64,000 bases of DNA from Rhynchospora pubera (lineage: Eukaryota > Streptophyta > Magnoliopsida > Poales > Cyperaceae), in NCBI GenBank assembly GCA_028095005.1, contig CM051462.1, positions 116,674,752 to 116,738,751 on the forward strand, given 5' to 3'. Positions 11,988 to 22,113 of the stretch are shown here, piece after piece. Position 1 is the first letter of the stretch. The number at the start of each line of letters is the position of its first letter. Made by a program: the position numbers and the translations under genes. The notes beneath the pieces were generated by a model, which was given only the letters and a program-made list of their open reading frames with translations, did not search any database and was not told where the DNA came from.

Positions 11988-12898
11988 ATCAATAACAGAT
12001 CGACACAAGAGGTTAGCATAATTGGGATACGAAGAATGAGCAAGGAAAAAAAAAAAGGCAAATGTTTCATACAATTTTGGTGTTTTACAAGATAATAAGT
12101 GGTCATATATTATTATTTATTACCGGGATATGGCATATATATATACTTGGTTTGGTTTGCCAAATTACTGGAATATGTCATGCCATACTAGGTACATGCC
12201 AAATTAGGCATACATGTATACATATGTATTGCGGGTACACTGTAATGCAACCAGAAAAGGAACAATGGCAGTATGGCACAAATGGGCAAGCATTTCCCTC
12301 CATCCAAGCCGAAACTAAAGCTAAAATTTAAAAACACATGCAAATGCAAGGCAAATGTAAGGTCCCTCTCAATCAACAACTGAACAAAACACCGAGTACA
12401 TGACAACCTTTTTAGTAGGCCATCAGACATCGGTGATGGCTACTGATGTTATCCCTACCAGGCGCGCGGCGCCCATATGATTAAGCCTATCACACTTCAC
12501 ATACGCACACGCACACGCACACACTTGGTTTTACACAGTCTAAACTCATTTTTCTTTTGTTTTGGAACTACCACACTATAACAACTTGAGTCGTTAATGA
12601 TCCCATATAGTTTGCACTTAATTAGCAATAGAAGTGGATAAGTAATTAACGATGTGCATCAGTGCATGAAAGATATTTCTGTCGCACACTCTAGAGTCTG
12701 TGTGTTTCTAATAACATTGACTTTATTTGACGTAGTTGAAGTTCCCAAAGAGCATTCACATTATTTCATATGATTCCGTTCTTAGGTCGCAATCTTCGCG
12801 TCATAATCAATCATAAATATTTTCCATAAATCTCGGAAGAATGTCAAGGCCGTAAACAAGTTGGAAAAATCAGGGTCGACTGCATCAAGATCTACAAG
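11011..12898. other. Intergenic stretch with one long trinucleotide run
   Basis: No gene recognised. The open frames at 11178-11429, 11810-12106 and 12062-12331 have no domain; the second is mostly a translation of the microsatellite at 11923-11984. A short CGCACACGCACACG tract is at about 12505-12522. Confidence 0.45.
11923..11984. repeat. (TAA)n microsatellite
   Basis: About twenty near-perfect repeats of TAA/AAT on the plus strand, long enough to be a polymorphic marker. On the other strand it gives an artificial polyleucine or polytyrosine frame. Confidence 0.95.
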
Positions 12899-13210
12899 TA
12901 AGGCTGTCAACGGTACACCATTTATCGTTATGTCATTTCGTTATTCCATTTCATGGAATGATTTGTGGCATAGAAAATTATACTATTTCTTAAGTGGCAC
13001 GGTTGATGGCACAATTGGTTATACCGTTTCGATCATATTTAAACCTCATTTCAAATCGTTTTAGGTGTAATATACGGTTGATGGCACATAAATTTGTTTC
13101 GTTTAATAAATGAAACGGTAAGTGACAATGCCAGTATTGTACCGTTTAATAAATGACACGGTAACAGTTTGGTGTCATTCTGTATCACTTACTACATTTT
13201 GACAGCCATA
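12899..13210. mobile_element. hAT-like MITE, 312 bp
   Basis: The ends are TAAGGCTGTCAA and the reverse complement of TTTTGACAGCCATA, flanked by TCTACAAG (12891-12898) and TCTGCAAG (13211-13218), an 8-bp duplication with one mismatch. Inside, GTTGATGGCAC occurs twice, and short GAAACGG/CCGTTT words occur near both ends. It is non-coding. The single mismatch implies it is older than the copies with exact duplications. Confidence 0.65.
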
Positions 13211-14489
13211 TCTGCAAGCGTGAGCAATGAGATGATTGATAGATAACCACTTTTTTTCGTCTCCTCCTCCCAATAAATGGATTAATTTGATAGATTTTAC
13301 GAATTATGCTTAAACTTAGCAGAATTCCTACATCCCAATGAATGACATCCTCTGCCATCCCAGCAAAAGAGTGCTGAATCTGGCCCAACAAACTTGGTCT
13401 ATCGAAATTCCTATTGTTTTCTTCCGCTCAGAGAATGTCTCTCTCGTTCTCTCTCCTTCACGCTCTCCTCTCCCTTTCACTTCTCCTCTCAAGCTCTCAC
13501 TGATCTCCTCTTCCTTTCACTTTTCCTCTCATTGATCTCATCTTTCCTTCGCGCTCCCCCTTTACCTCTCCTCTCACAGATGTCCTCTCTTCTGTTGTCC
13601 TCTTTTCGCTTTATTTTCTCTTATGTCTTTATATAAGCACCGTCACTCTTAATAAAAATCAAGGAGTATATATTATACACAGATGAGTATGTAAGATTTA
13701 TTAAGAGAATGTGAAATATGTTTTAATTTATTTTTTATTATGAAAGTATGTAAGTTTACATAAGAGAGTATCTTAATATTATTAAGGAAGTATGTAAGAT
13801 CATTAAGGGAGTGTGAACTATATTTTAAATTATTTTTTAATTATGAAAGTATGTAATTTTATATAAAGAAGTATCTTAATATTATTAAGGGAGTATGAGA
13901 GATTGTTGTCTCTAATTTAAAGGCCTAGAGGGGGGTGAATAGGCACAAAAATAAAGTTATAAACCGGTATGGTCAATATTTGGTTCAATTCAAACTTGGT
14001 CTAACAAAAACAACAAATCACAAGTAATTCACAAAGCAAGGAAAGTAAAGAGAGAAAAAAAGAAGTGACACGCGATATATTACGGAGTTTCGACCCGCTA
14101 GGAAGTGCTAGCCTTAGTCGTACGTCTCCGGGAGTTCCGCAACCTCGAAATGGGCGCGCTCCGTTCAATTCCACAACGAACGGGACTACAATTTCGAACC
14201 AAATCACCTTGTTACAATCACTCTCAAGGTGGATTGGCCTAACTCGATTAAACTAACACAATCACTCAAAGGATTGAGGCTCTAACCAAATCACTCAACA
14301 AATCTAGCAATTAGTACTAGTGGATTGGTTTACACACTCTAATCTCAATGATTTTGCTAAGTTAATGCTCAAACACAAGAGAGAGTAATGTCTAACTGGT
14401 TGGAGCTCAAAAGGGAGAAATTTCAAAGGTTTCAAAAGTGTCTAAACAGTTCAAAGAGGCCCAATATATATAGAGGGCGCCAACAGCTC

Positions 14490-14795
14490 CAAAAATCAGT
14501 CAAAACAGACTTCTCCGTTGTACAGCGCTATATGGCATTGTAAAACGCTGGAAAGCCGTTGAAAAATCAAACGGTCACAGACAATGCCGTTGCGAATTGT
14601 CAGAGCGTTGTGTAATGTTCTATGGCGTTGCACAACGCTTTAGTAGAAGTTCAAAGCAAATGCTCGACAGTTCCGTTGGAACTTGTCAAAGCGTTGTACA
14701 ACGCTATGGAGCGTTTCACAACGGAGTAAAGAAGAGAGGACGACAGTTCTGACAATCTCAAGCAACAGTGTCAGAGCGTCATACAACGCTGAGGG
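14490..14795. repeat. Cluster of imperfect palindromes around GCGTTGTACAACGC, left part
   Basis: The left half of the solo LTR contains repeated inverted words: GTTGTACAGCGC, GCGTTGCACAACGC, GCGTTGTACAACGC, TCATACAACGCTGAG. The series continues on the other side of the inner element at 24396-24990. Each word is itself an inverted repeat of about 14 bases. Confidence 0.75.
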
Positions 14796-16802
14796 TTGTT
14801 TGTCTCGCACTTTTTCAGTCCAACCGCGGTTTCTCATTTCTTCGGGTCGTTTGCTTGGCGGGAGATCAAGCCCTTTTGTTAAGACCCGATAAAAGAGTCT
14901 TTTGGTTTCTCCTACTTTGAAAGAATATGGTTTACTCATTTGCTCCATCAGGGATGGTCTTCTGGGCTTGGGAAAGACCTTCTTGTCATTATTTGTTTTC
15001 CTGGAGTCGACTTCATAACCACAACTACTAGAAGCTTCCAAATTTCTGGCCTTCTTGATTGGTGTATCACTCTTGCCTATTCGAGTCATGTCAACCTCTT
15101 CTTGGTCACTCCTGAGGGGTTGAAACAACCCAGTTATATCAAGGTCCTTGTATTTCTCCATTGTATCAAGCAAGGCTCCGAATGTAGTGGCTTTGTTCAT
15201 TACTAAGAGTGGCCCCATTAGTGGAATTTGTTTACTAATATTCCTTACCAACAATTCCACCATATCAGACTCTTGAAGCCGCGGATAACATTGATCATTT
15301 AGATTTCTCCATCGCATAATGTAGTTCGAGAGAGACTCTTCTTCCTTGAGTTTCATGCTTGTCAGCTCCATTGGTGTGATTTTCTGGGGTGTTATTGTGA
15401 ATCTCTCGCAGAAGGATTCCTCCATGTCTCCCCAAGTCTGAATACTATTCTCTTTCAATGAGGCATACCATTTGAAAGCTACTCCTGTTAGGCTCTGGGA
15501 AAATTGGCGCAGGAGAAGTGCTTCATTTTGCGCTGTATCTTGACATAAGGTTCTGAATCGCGCTAGATGTTCTTCTGGGCTTGTCTCAGCTCCCACACCA
15601 TAAAACAATGGAAATTTTGGGATTATGTAACCTGGAGGATAACACATCAAGTCGTACTCCTTTGGGTATGGATTACCAAATCTTTCCTTGGAACGAGCAG
15701 GGGGGCCTAACCCTGCCTTCTGCAATCGTTGGCTTATCATCTCTTCAATTTCCTCATGAGTTATCCCAAGTTTTTCAAAAGGGTCACCTGAGGTATTTAT
15801 GGGCTCTTTGCAATGTTTTAGTATGGGTTTACTCTTTAAGCAATTGGTCTTTGTTTTTGGATTATTCATTTTTGGCTCTTTACTATTGAATTTCACGGAC
15901 TTAGGTTTCTTGGGATGCGGATCACTTATTTCAGGAAGGGAATTATGCCATGATACTTTTTTAGTAAAGGAATCTTGCACATTGGAGCACCAACTGGACA
16001 GACGAGCATTTTCTTGCTGAATTTCTTCTAGTTGGCGATCCATCCGCTCGAGTTCCTGCCTTTTTTGGACAGTCTCATCGCCATCAGATGTTGCCCCCGG
16101 CTTAGAGCTTTCACCCTCACTTTCTGAGCTTTCGTCTGTTTGTTTTGGCGCAACCAACTTTTTGTCATCCCTTTGGGTAGAGCGATAACTCATATTCTTT
16201 TTATCGTTAAGTGAGGAGCTCCTTTTCATGTGATCTTTAGTTCTCACCATATGGCTTTCATGGCCTTGTATGTTACTAGTGTCAGAATTCACCATACAGA
16301 TTGAATTTGAATCTTCCACTTCCCTTTTCGCGAAATTGTCTTCTAAGGATTCGCTTTGACCAGTTTCAAATTCATCTTGACTTTTGGAGGTATCTATCAT
16401 CTTTTCCCATAGAGACCTTTCGAAGAGGGGATTTTGGATTAAGGCTTGCACATTCTTTGATTGCTCATTGTTTTCTTGGGTTTGAGTTTCTTCAATAGTA
16501 TTCCATGTATCCCTCTGGTTATCGGTTTCGGTTGCTGTAGTGTGACTGTCGTCGGAATCTACCTCTTCCTCTGATGCGCTTACCATGCGAACAGTGGCGC
16601 ATCCTTCGAGTCCTCGATCTTCCCAAATGATTTTTGGATCCGACTGACATGAAACTGTCAACCTTGTTTTGTGCTGAGGGTTTCGCCTTATTCTTACTCC
16701 AAGAGTTTGTGAAGCGAATGCTTCATGCCACATATTTCGTATTCTCGATCCCTGAGGTTTAGAGGTCATCAGCCTAGCACATTGGCTGTGTGCCCCCTGC
16801 AT
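14640..16802 (-). CDS. Retrotransposon gag polyprotein, chimeric C-terminus (720 codons)
   Basis: Residues about 405-560 match the retrotransposon gag (capsid) family: SPEEHLARF, LLLRQFSQSLTGVAFKWYAS, WGDMEESFCERF, EEESLSNYIMRWRNL and a run ending in MEKYKDLD. A charged coiled-coil-like stretch, QKRQELERMDRQLEEIQQEN, lies near residues 246-266, after an acidic, serine-rich N-terminus. KPYSFKV...LPPSKRPEE near residue 650 is a block normally followed by a zinc-knuckle-like DPxYCxYH segment in Tat elements. Here that segment is absent. Residues about 658-667 are encoded by the LTR end, and the last 53 residues by the flanking solo LTR, up to a chance stop. No protease or RT follows. The frame is preserved, but I expect a non-autonomous relic. 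The gag assignment is firm; expression is unknown. Confidence 0.8.
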   Translation of the reverse strand: MQGAHSQCARLMTSKPQGSRIRNMWHEAFASQTLGVRIRRNPQHKTRLTVSCQSDPKIIWEDRGLEGCATVRMVSASEEEVDSDDSHTTATETDNQRDTWNTIEETQTQENNEQSKNVQALIQNPLFERSLWEKMIDTSKSQDEFETGQSESLEDNFAKREVEDSNSICMVNSDTSNIQGHESHMVRTKDHMKRSSSLNDKKNMSYRSTQRDDKKLVAPKQTDESSESEGESSKPGATSDGDETVQKRQELERMDRQLEEIQQENARLSSWCSNVQDSFTKKVSWHNSLPEISDPHPKKPKSVKFNSKEPKMNNPKTKTNCLKSKPILKHCKEPINTSGDPFEKLGITHEEIEEMISQRLQKAGLGPPARSKERFGNPYPKEYDLMCYPPGYIIPKFPLFYGVGAETSPEEHLARFRTLCQDTAQNEALLLRQFSQSLTGVAFKWYASLKENSIQTWGDMEESFCERFTITPQKITPMELTSMKLKEEESLSNYIMRWRNLNDQCYPRLQESDMVELLVRNISKQIPLMGPLLVMNKATTFGALLDTMEKYKDLDITGLFQPLRSDQEEVDMTRIGKSDTPIKKARNLEASSSCGYEVDSRKTNNDKKVFPKPRRPSLMEQMSKPYSFKVGETKRLFYRVLTKGLDLPPSKRPEEMRNRGWTEKVRDKQPSALYDALTLLLEIVRTVVLSSLLRCETLHSVVQRFDKFQRNCRAFALNFY

Positions 16803-16805
16803 TTC

Positions 16806-18593
16806 TTATTTATTAAGCACGTGCATTCTAGTTTTCCGGGAGAGTGTTGCCAACCCATTTTTGGTAGGTATGGGAAGGATTTTCATCTGCTTTCTAGGAA
16901 AATTGCCCCCAAGGCTTCGCTTTACCTTCACTTGTTCTCCTATTTTCAGGGAGGGGTGTACCAATCCCCCTTTAATAGGTATGGAAAAAGTTTCCTTCTG
17001 TCCTTCAAGAAAGTTGCCCCCATTATGAAGTTCCTTTGGCACTTGTTTCTCCGTTTTCCGGAAGGGACATATCAATCCTTTTTGTGTAAGTATGTGAGGA
17101 ATTTTCCTTTGCTCCTCCGGGAGGCTGCCCCCGGTGTGTTGCTTAATTGAAGTAGATTTTCCCATTTCCTGGGAGGGAAGGGACATATCAGGACTCATAA
17201 TTTGAGTGTCAGGTGGAATCGGCACACTAGTTTTTTCTTTCCTTTGCTTATCTTTTACCATCTCGGAAGCTTCATGAGTTGCTTCCATAGATGCAATTGC
17301 TTTTTCCATTATTCCAACTTGCAGTTCCCAGGTCGCTTGGATTTGGGCGACCGAGGATTTTTCCTTGGCAATCATCAATGGAGTAAAGGAGCTCTCCACC
17401 GACGAATTTGATTTTGCTGCTATCTTTCCTTGGTATGTTGTGAGGGGTTTAGGTTTGAAGTTTCTGACTTTTTCCGTTTCTAGAGTTGTGGTATTAGACA
17501 TGACTTGAGTAGCGGTTATTGCCTTTGCTTCGCAAGTATGGAGCTTGGCAATCTTGATTCCCAATGCGACTGCAGCCAGAGCTCTATTAGTCACCTTTTT
17601 CTCAGCTACAACAGCTAACGGGGAAGCTTGGGTCACCCTTGGAAACTTCGGTTTAGTAGATGAAATGGTGATTTGTGGATTCCCAACCATGACGGCTCGC
17701 GAGCCATTGTTAGCTATAGTGAACACAGAGGTCGACTTTACATCAGGCTCAACCTCTTTCCCTCTTGGGCTATTCTTTCTAGATACAATTCCATTTTGAG
17801 TGACCATTGCATCTTGCTTCTTTTTGGCAGCATATGCCGCCTTTTCTTTGATTATAAGGGCGGTAGGAGGGTGTTTCTCCCTCACACAATCCTTTGGTTT
17901 CATGACTTTGGGATGGGGTTTAAGCGGAGGGAAATTCAGCATGTCAAACACCTCTGTATCCTTCTCCGACGCACCGTAATCAACATTCTCCACCCTATGA
18001 TCCTCATTACAAGAGAACCTCCGCCTTTGATGGATTGGGAACTTTGGTCTTCCTTTAATAGACAGGGTGCCAGAACTACCAGGAACTTTGGTTGTGGCTT
18101 TCAGGGATCCTTGACACTTCTTCACAATCTGGTAGGTTGCATTAATTGCCTCGACAATGTGATGTTTCTTCGGGACCGTTCCTTTTATCGCCTCAACCGG
18201 AGCATACATGGGGAGCTCCCCGTCCTCACAAAAATGCGAGTCCACAGAATTTTTCTTCAACACCCTTAGTGGAGCGAATGCATTACTAAGAGGCAAGTCA
18301 GTAACCAATTCTTCTTGTTGAACCAGGCGAAGGGCTTGAATCCTCGAGAGCCTAGTCCTGGTCTCTATTCCTTTTGATTTAGGAGCAAGAGCCTCTTTCA
18401 CATGTTGAGTTAATATTTTCCCTTTCTGGTTGCATGGGATGGTGTTTCCTGAGACAAAAGTAGATACTCCACCAGCGAGCGTCACCATTTGGAGTTGTGT
18501 GGTAGCTGGGACGGGCACTTGGAGAGTCCCGGCTATGGAGCCACCACCATTCTTGAGATGTTCTCCAGTCACAATTTGGCACCAAGTCACCAT
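16806..18593 (-). CDS. Retroelement ORF1 of unknown function (595 codons)
   Basis: A single uninterrupted frame of 595 codons starts 138 bases after the inferred LTR end and shares the reading frame of the gag ORF. One TAA (16806-16808) and one GAA codon separate it from the gag ATG. The protein is basic and rich in Lys, Thr, Ser and Pro. Its C-terminal 120 residues contain a loose repeat of about 32 residues with the pattern GGxxPxxQxKxxxIxxKxGLxxxxxKxxxQ, seen at least four times. I recognise no enzyme domain. Ogre-type elements carry an ORF1 of unknown function at this position, and that is my assignment. The alternative is that it is the N-terminal half of one gag protein broken by a nonsense mutation. 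Confidence 0.65.
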   Translation of the reverse strand: MVTWCQIVTGEHLKNGGGSIAGTLQVPVPATTQLQMVTLAGGVSTFVSGNTIPCNQKGKILTQHVKEALAPKSKGIETRTRLSRIQALRLVQQEELVTDLPLSNAFAPLRVLKKNSVDSHFCEDGELPMYAPVEAIKGTVPKKHHIVEAINATYQIVKKCQGSLKATTKVPGSSGTLSIKGRPKFPIHQRRRFSCNEDHRVENVDYGASEKDTEVFDMLNFPPLKPHPKVMKPKDCVREKHPPTALIIKEKAAYAAKKKQDAMVTQNGIVSRKNSPRGKEVEPDVKSTSVFTIANNGSRAVMVGNPQITISSTKPKFPRVTQASPLAVVAEKKVTNRALAAVALGIKIAKLHTCEAKAITATQVMSNTTTLETEKVRNFKPKPLTTYQGKIAAKSNSSVESSFTPLMIAKEKSSVAQIQATWELQVGIMEKAIASMEATHEASEMVKDKQRKEKTSVPIPPDTQIMSPDMSLPSQEMGKSTSIKQHTGGSLPEEQRKIPHILTQKGLICPFRKTEKQVPKELHNGGNFLEGQKETFSIPIKGGLVHPSLKIGEQVKVKRSLGGNFPRKQMKILPIPTKNGLATLSRKTRMHVLNK

Positions 18594-18730
18594 TGTTCCT
18601 TTTAAAATGAAGAGAACTCGAGATTAGTATGTAACATGAAATTTAATAGACTCCTATGCACTTTCATGCTTAATCCTTTAATTATTCCCAGATGAGAGGA
18701 GAAGAATGTCCCACCGGGCGTGCCAGAATC
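18594..18730 (-). promoter_or_regulatory. Retroelement leader with primer-binding region
   Basis: Minus strand, directly after the LTR end (...GCGAGACA): GATTCTGGCACGCCCGGTGG, then GACATTCTTCTCC. Plant gypsy leaders commonly begin with a TGG-initiated tRNA-complementary block at this distance from the LTR. I have not matched it to a particular tRNA. Confidence 0.5.
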
Positions 18731-19429
18731 TGTCTCGCACTTTTTCAGTCCAACCACGGAAGATCAGATAGTCCTCTATGGGGCGAAGAAAATGCGGATC
18801 AGATACCCCTTGAGTCCCCTAGAATTCGAACACCACTACCCGTTTTACGAACGAAAGATAGCAATGCGACCCTAGGGACCTCAAGAGTTGATTGTTTGTG
18901 TGTGGGTCCTTTCCTTCCAGCAGGCGCAAGCCCCTGCTGTTAATTACCTCCGGTCTGAGTCCGAGTTGGGAATCAGACAAGAGCACCTCTAGATCGGGAA
19001 TAATCAAATGATTAGGCATTAAAAGCAATCGGAGTCAGTTTTATTTTATTTTGATGACTAGCGTGTAGTGGGGTCTAAATGAAGGCAACACAAAATAGTC
19101 AAGAATTGAAATAATACAATGAAAACATTCAATATCAAACATGAACAATGAAAATTATTGCACTAGGTCAGATTCTTTGGTCACAGTTTTGAGACACTTC
19201 GGGTCGCCTTGGGTTGACTTTACTTTGCTGGGTTGGGCTTGGTGCCTTCACTCAGATTTTTTTGAGCTTGATACTAGAAAATTTGGGTATCCTAGATCAG
19301 TCCTCAATCGTTCGGAAATTTAAAGATTTTTTTGGGGTTTCCGTTCGAGTATGAATGCACTGTGCCTCCTCTTGACAAAAACTTTTGTGATGCCATCGGT
19401 TGACTTTTCTTCTGGTCGCCCAGTCAACG

Positions 19430-19690
19430 AATTTTGAATTTTGAGTTTTGAATTTTTAAGTTTGAATTCTTGAGTTTTGCTCTTGGAATTCGAACTTTTA
19501 AATTTGCAGTTTTAAGCTGCCTTTTGGAGTTTAAACTTCTGAGTTTGGACATTTAAATTTGGATTTTTGAGTTTGCGCTTTAAGGTTCACACTTTTAAGT
19601 TTAGACTTTTGAATTTGGACTTTTGAGTTTGTATCTTCTTTTTATTTTGGAATTTTAAATTTGCACTATTGAGTTTGCATTTTGAATTTA
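19430..19690. repeat. Degenerate TTTTGAGTTTG minisatellite inside the LTR
   Basis: Words such as TTTTGAGTTTGAACTTTT and TTTTAAGTTTAGACTTTT repeat roughly every 16-32 bases for about 260 bases. This is a low-complexity expansion inside the inferred LTR and has no coding meaning. Confidence 0.65.
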
Positions 19691-21690
19691 TGTATATATA
19701 TATATTTTTTATCTTTATTGTGATATTTTTGTTGTTTGTTTGCAGGCTATAGTATTTGATTGTACCTGTTGCCTAGAACATTTTTTTTGTCCAAGTGTAC
19801 CTGCTGTCCAGAATATGAAATGTTCAAAAGATTTTGTTAAGAAATTTAATTCTTGACTTAATCATGTGAATTTATTATTACCATTTTAAACATTTTTTTA
19901 GACTTTGAATTTAAAGTATTTTATATTTTTATGTTTGACCATGACATGATATATCAAAATATTCTTCATATTTTTCTTAACGTTTTGATATTTTATGAGA
20001 ATTTTTCTGATTTTCTAGCTATTTTTGATGTACTTTTGAAGTTTTAAGTTCTGCAGAATTTTATGATTGGTTGCGATTTTGCTGTTTTGCTGTTATGTTT
20101 GTCAGGGACCCGCTATGCTGTAGACGCCACAGAAAATCTTCTCAAGTCGCTGGGGTTAGGAATCGATCGAATCACTTGGTCTGTGCTCGCGTTCGTGCGC
20201 CGAGTGGGTTTGGGCTCGAGTCAGGTTGGCTCCTTGGGCCCCGTCAGTCAGTAGGGTCCGTCGGCACTCCAAGTTTGGCCATAGTTTACTCCGTTTTAAT
20301 CTTCTTCCCTCCTCCGTTTCTGTTGACTTGACGGCGACGACGGTTGACTCTGTTACTCCGGCCACCGCTTCGACTATGTTTGGACTCCTCAGAGTCGTCT
20401 CCTCATTCTCTTCCTGGTTCTGCCTTCAATTTTGGTTGCATTTGCGTGATTGAGTATGTCTCCCCACCATTTCTCTCACGGCCTGGAAGTTTGGCTGGGA
20501 TGGAAAATTCAGAACTGTTGATGATGATTTCTCGTTGGGAAATACTTGCTGAGCATCATGGAGCTTCTTTGAGTTTCTTGTGACGTCAATTGAAGGTACA
20601 AGCTTTGCAATTTTGGTCATGACTTGGGTCCTGGATCTGGTTTTGGTCTGACAAAGCCTCTAGTTGAAATTTAACTTATCCCTGATTGGCATATCCCTAG
20701 ACGTAATTGGACATTTGAGATGGCTTAGCGTATCAACCTAGGCCTTTATCAGTTTGGTTTGGGGGTTTCACAGGGCATTGATTTTGGTTTTGAGTTCTGG
20801 CACATACGACTGACCATACCCAAAAATACACAGTGAAACAATTTAGTAACAAAAACATCTCATCCTTTTTATTCACCACATTGATTCATGTTTCATAAAA
20901 CGGTGAAGTTGTACTAGGTTCTATAAGCATTGTTTAAAGTAGACACCTGACCTTTTATCAATCATTCAAACCTTTGTAACCATCCTTAATTATCTTGACT
21001 AAGTTATGAAAATGGGTTTTTTTTTTATAACTGATATAATAAGCCTGTGCCATTTTTGTTGTATACTTTTATCGTTTGAATAGACTCTTACACAAAGTGA
21101 TACTTAATTTTATCTTACGGTTATACTTACTGGACCTTTTGCAACCGCAACAGGAATGCAAAGCTGTTCTCTTATTTCCTAGGAAGCTTTTCAAAATCCT
21201 GAAACAACATTGGATATCTTACCTTTAACAATTCATTCATCTCTAGAAATTTATTATATGCTGAAATTAAATTTGTGCAGATGATATTTCTTTGACAAAG
21301 ACACCATATGTATTTTTATGTTATCTACTTGTACTGGATCCCTTTTTCAGACAAAACACGGTAAAATCCTCCTTTTTATTTTGTAATAAAGCATACTAAA
21401 GATTTTTAACAAACATGTCCCCATGAACAGATATGACTTATATAAACTTATTTGCTATTATCTCTATTACATATATTTTTTTATTTATTGAAAATAGATG
21501 AGGTACAAAAAAGCGTTTTTTTAAAGAAGGATGCAAGATAATTTTGTTAGTAGGTTGATATTTTCAATTTAGTCCCCCTATCTTTTATTATTGAGTACTT
21601 TCTCTTTATGGACTTAACTCTAGTTTGACACTGGTTTAAAGTTTCTTTATGGAAACAAATTATGCATATCAAGGATATATTTCTGTTCCC

Positions 21691-22113
21691 AAGTGTGCGC
21701 TCTCAGGCAAGCACCCCTTGATTACAGCCACACACCTCGAGTGAAAATCATCATTCATTTTTTTACCAAGATGGATTTAATTATATATATATATTTTTTT
21801 TAGCAAAATAGACTCTACTTGCTACATATTATAACTTCTCTCTATCACTGAACACAGATTCTTTTGCACATATACCCTGGACTTTGTTCTATTATATTTT
21901 TACTAAGTTCAGCAACTTATGTTATTTAGTTTGTATATGACAGTGACAACTAAACATATATTGGAACATGACCAAAGACATGAGTGTGCGCTCTCTGGCA
22001 AGCACCCCCCATGCATAAGGCCATGCTCTGTGATATAGTTTCATTTTAGTCACTTTTAGAGTATTACAGAACTCATCGACACTTGTGAGTGTGCGCTCTC
22101 AGGCAAGCACCCC
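21691..22113. repeat. Three spaced copies of AGTGTGCGCTCTCAGGCAAG
   Basis: Copies at 21692-21717, 21983-22008 and 22088-22113 share 26 bases (AGTGTGCGCTCTCAGGCAAG then CACCCC). The middle copy has one change (CTCTGG for CTCAGG). Spacings are about 291 and 105 bases, and the surrounding sequence is not repeated. Such conserved words inside an otherwise drifting LTR suggest a protein- or RNA-binding site of the element. Confidence 0.8.

Noticed and set aside
11810..12106. Frames with long polytyrosine or polyleucine runs
   Set aside because: Translation of the (TAA)n microsatellite.
17673..18269. 198-codon plus-strand frame opposite the retroelement ORF1
   Set aside because: No domain, and it lies antisense to a longer frame that fits a known element layout.
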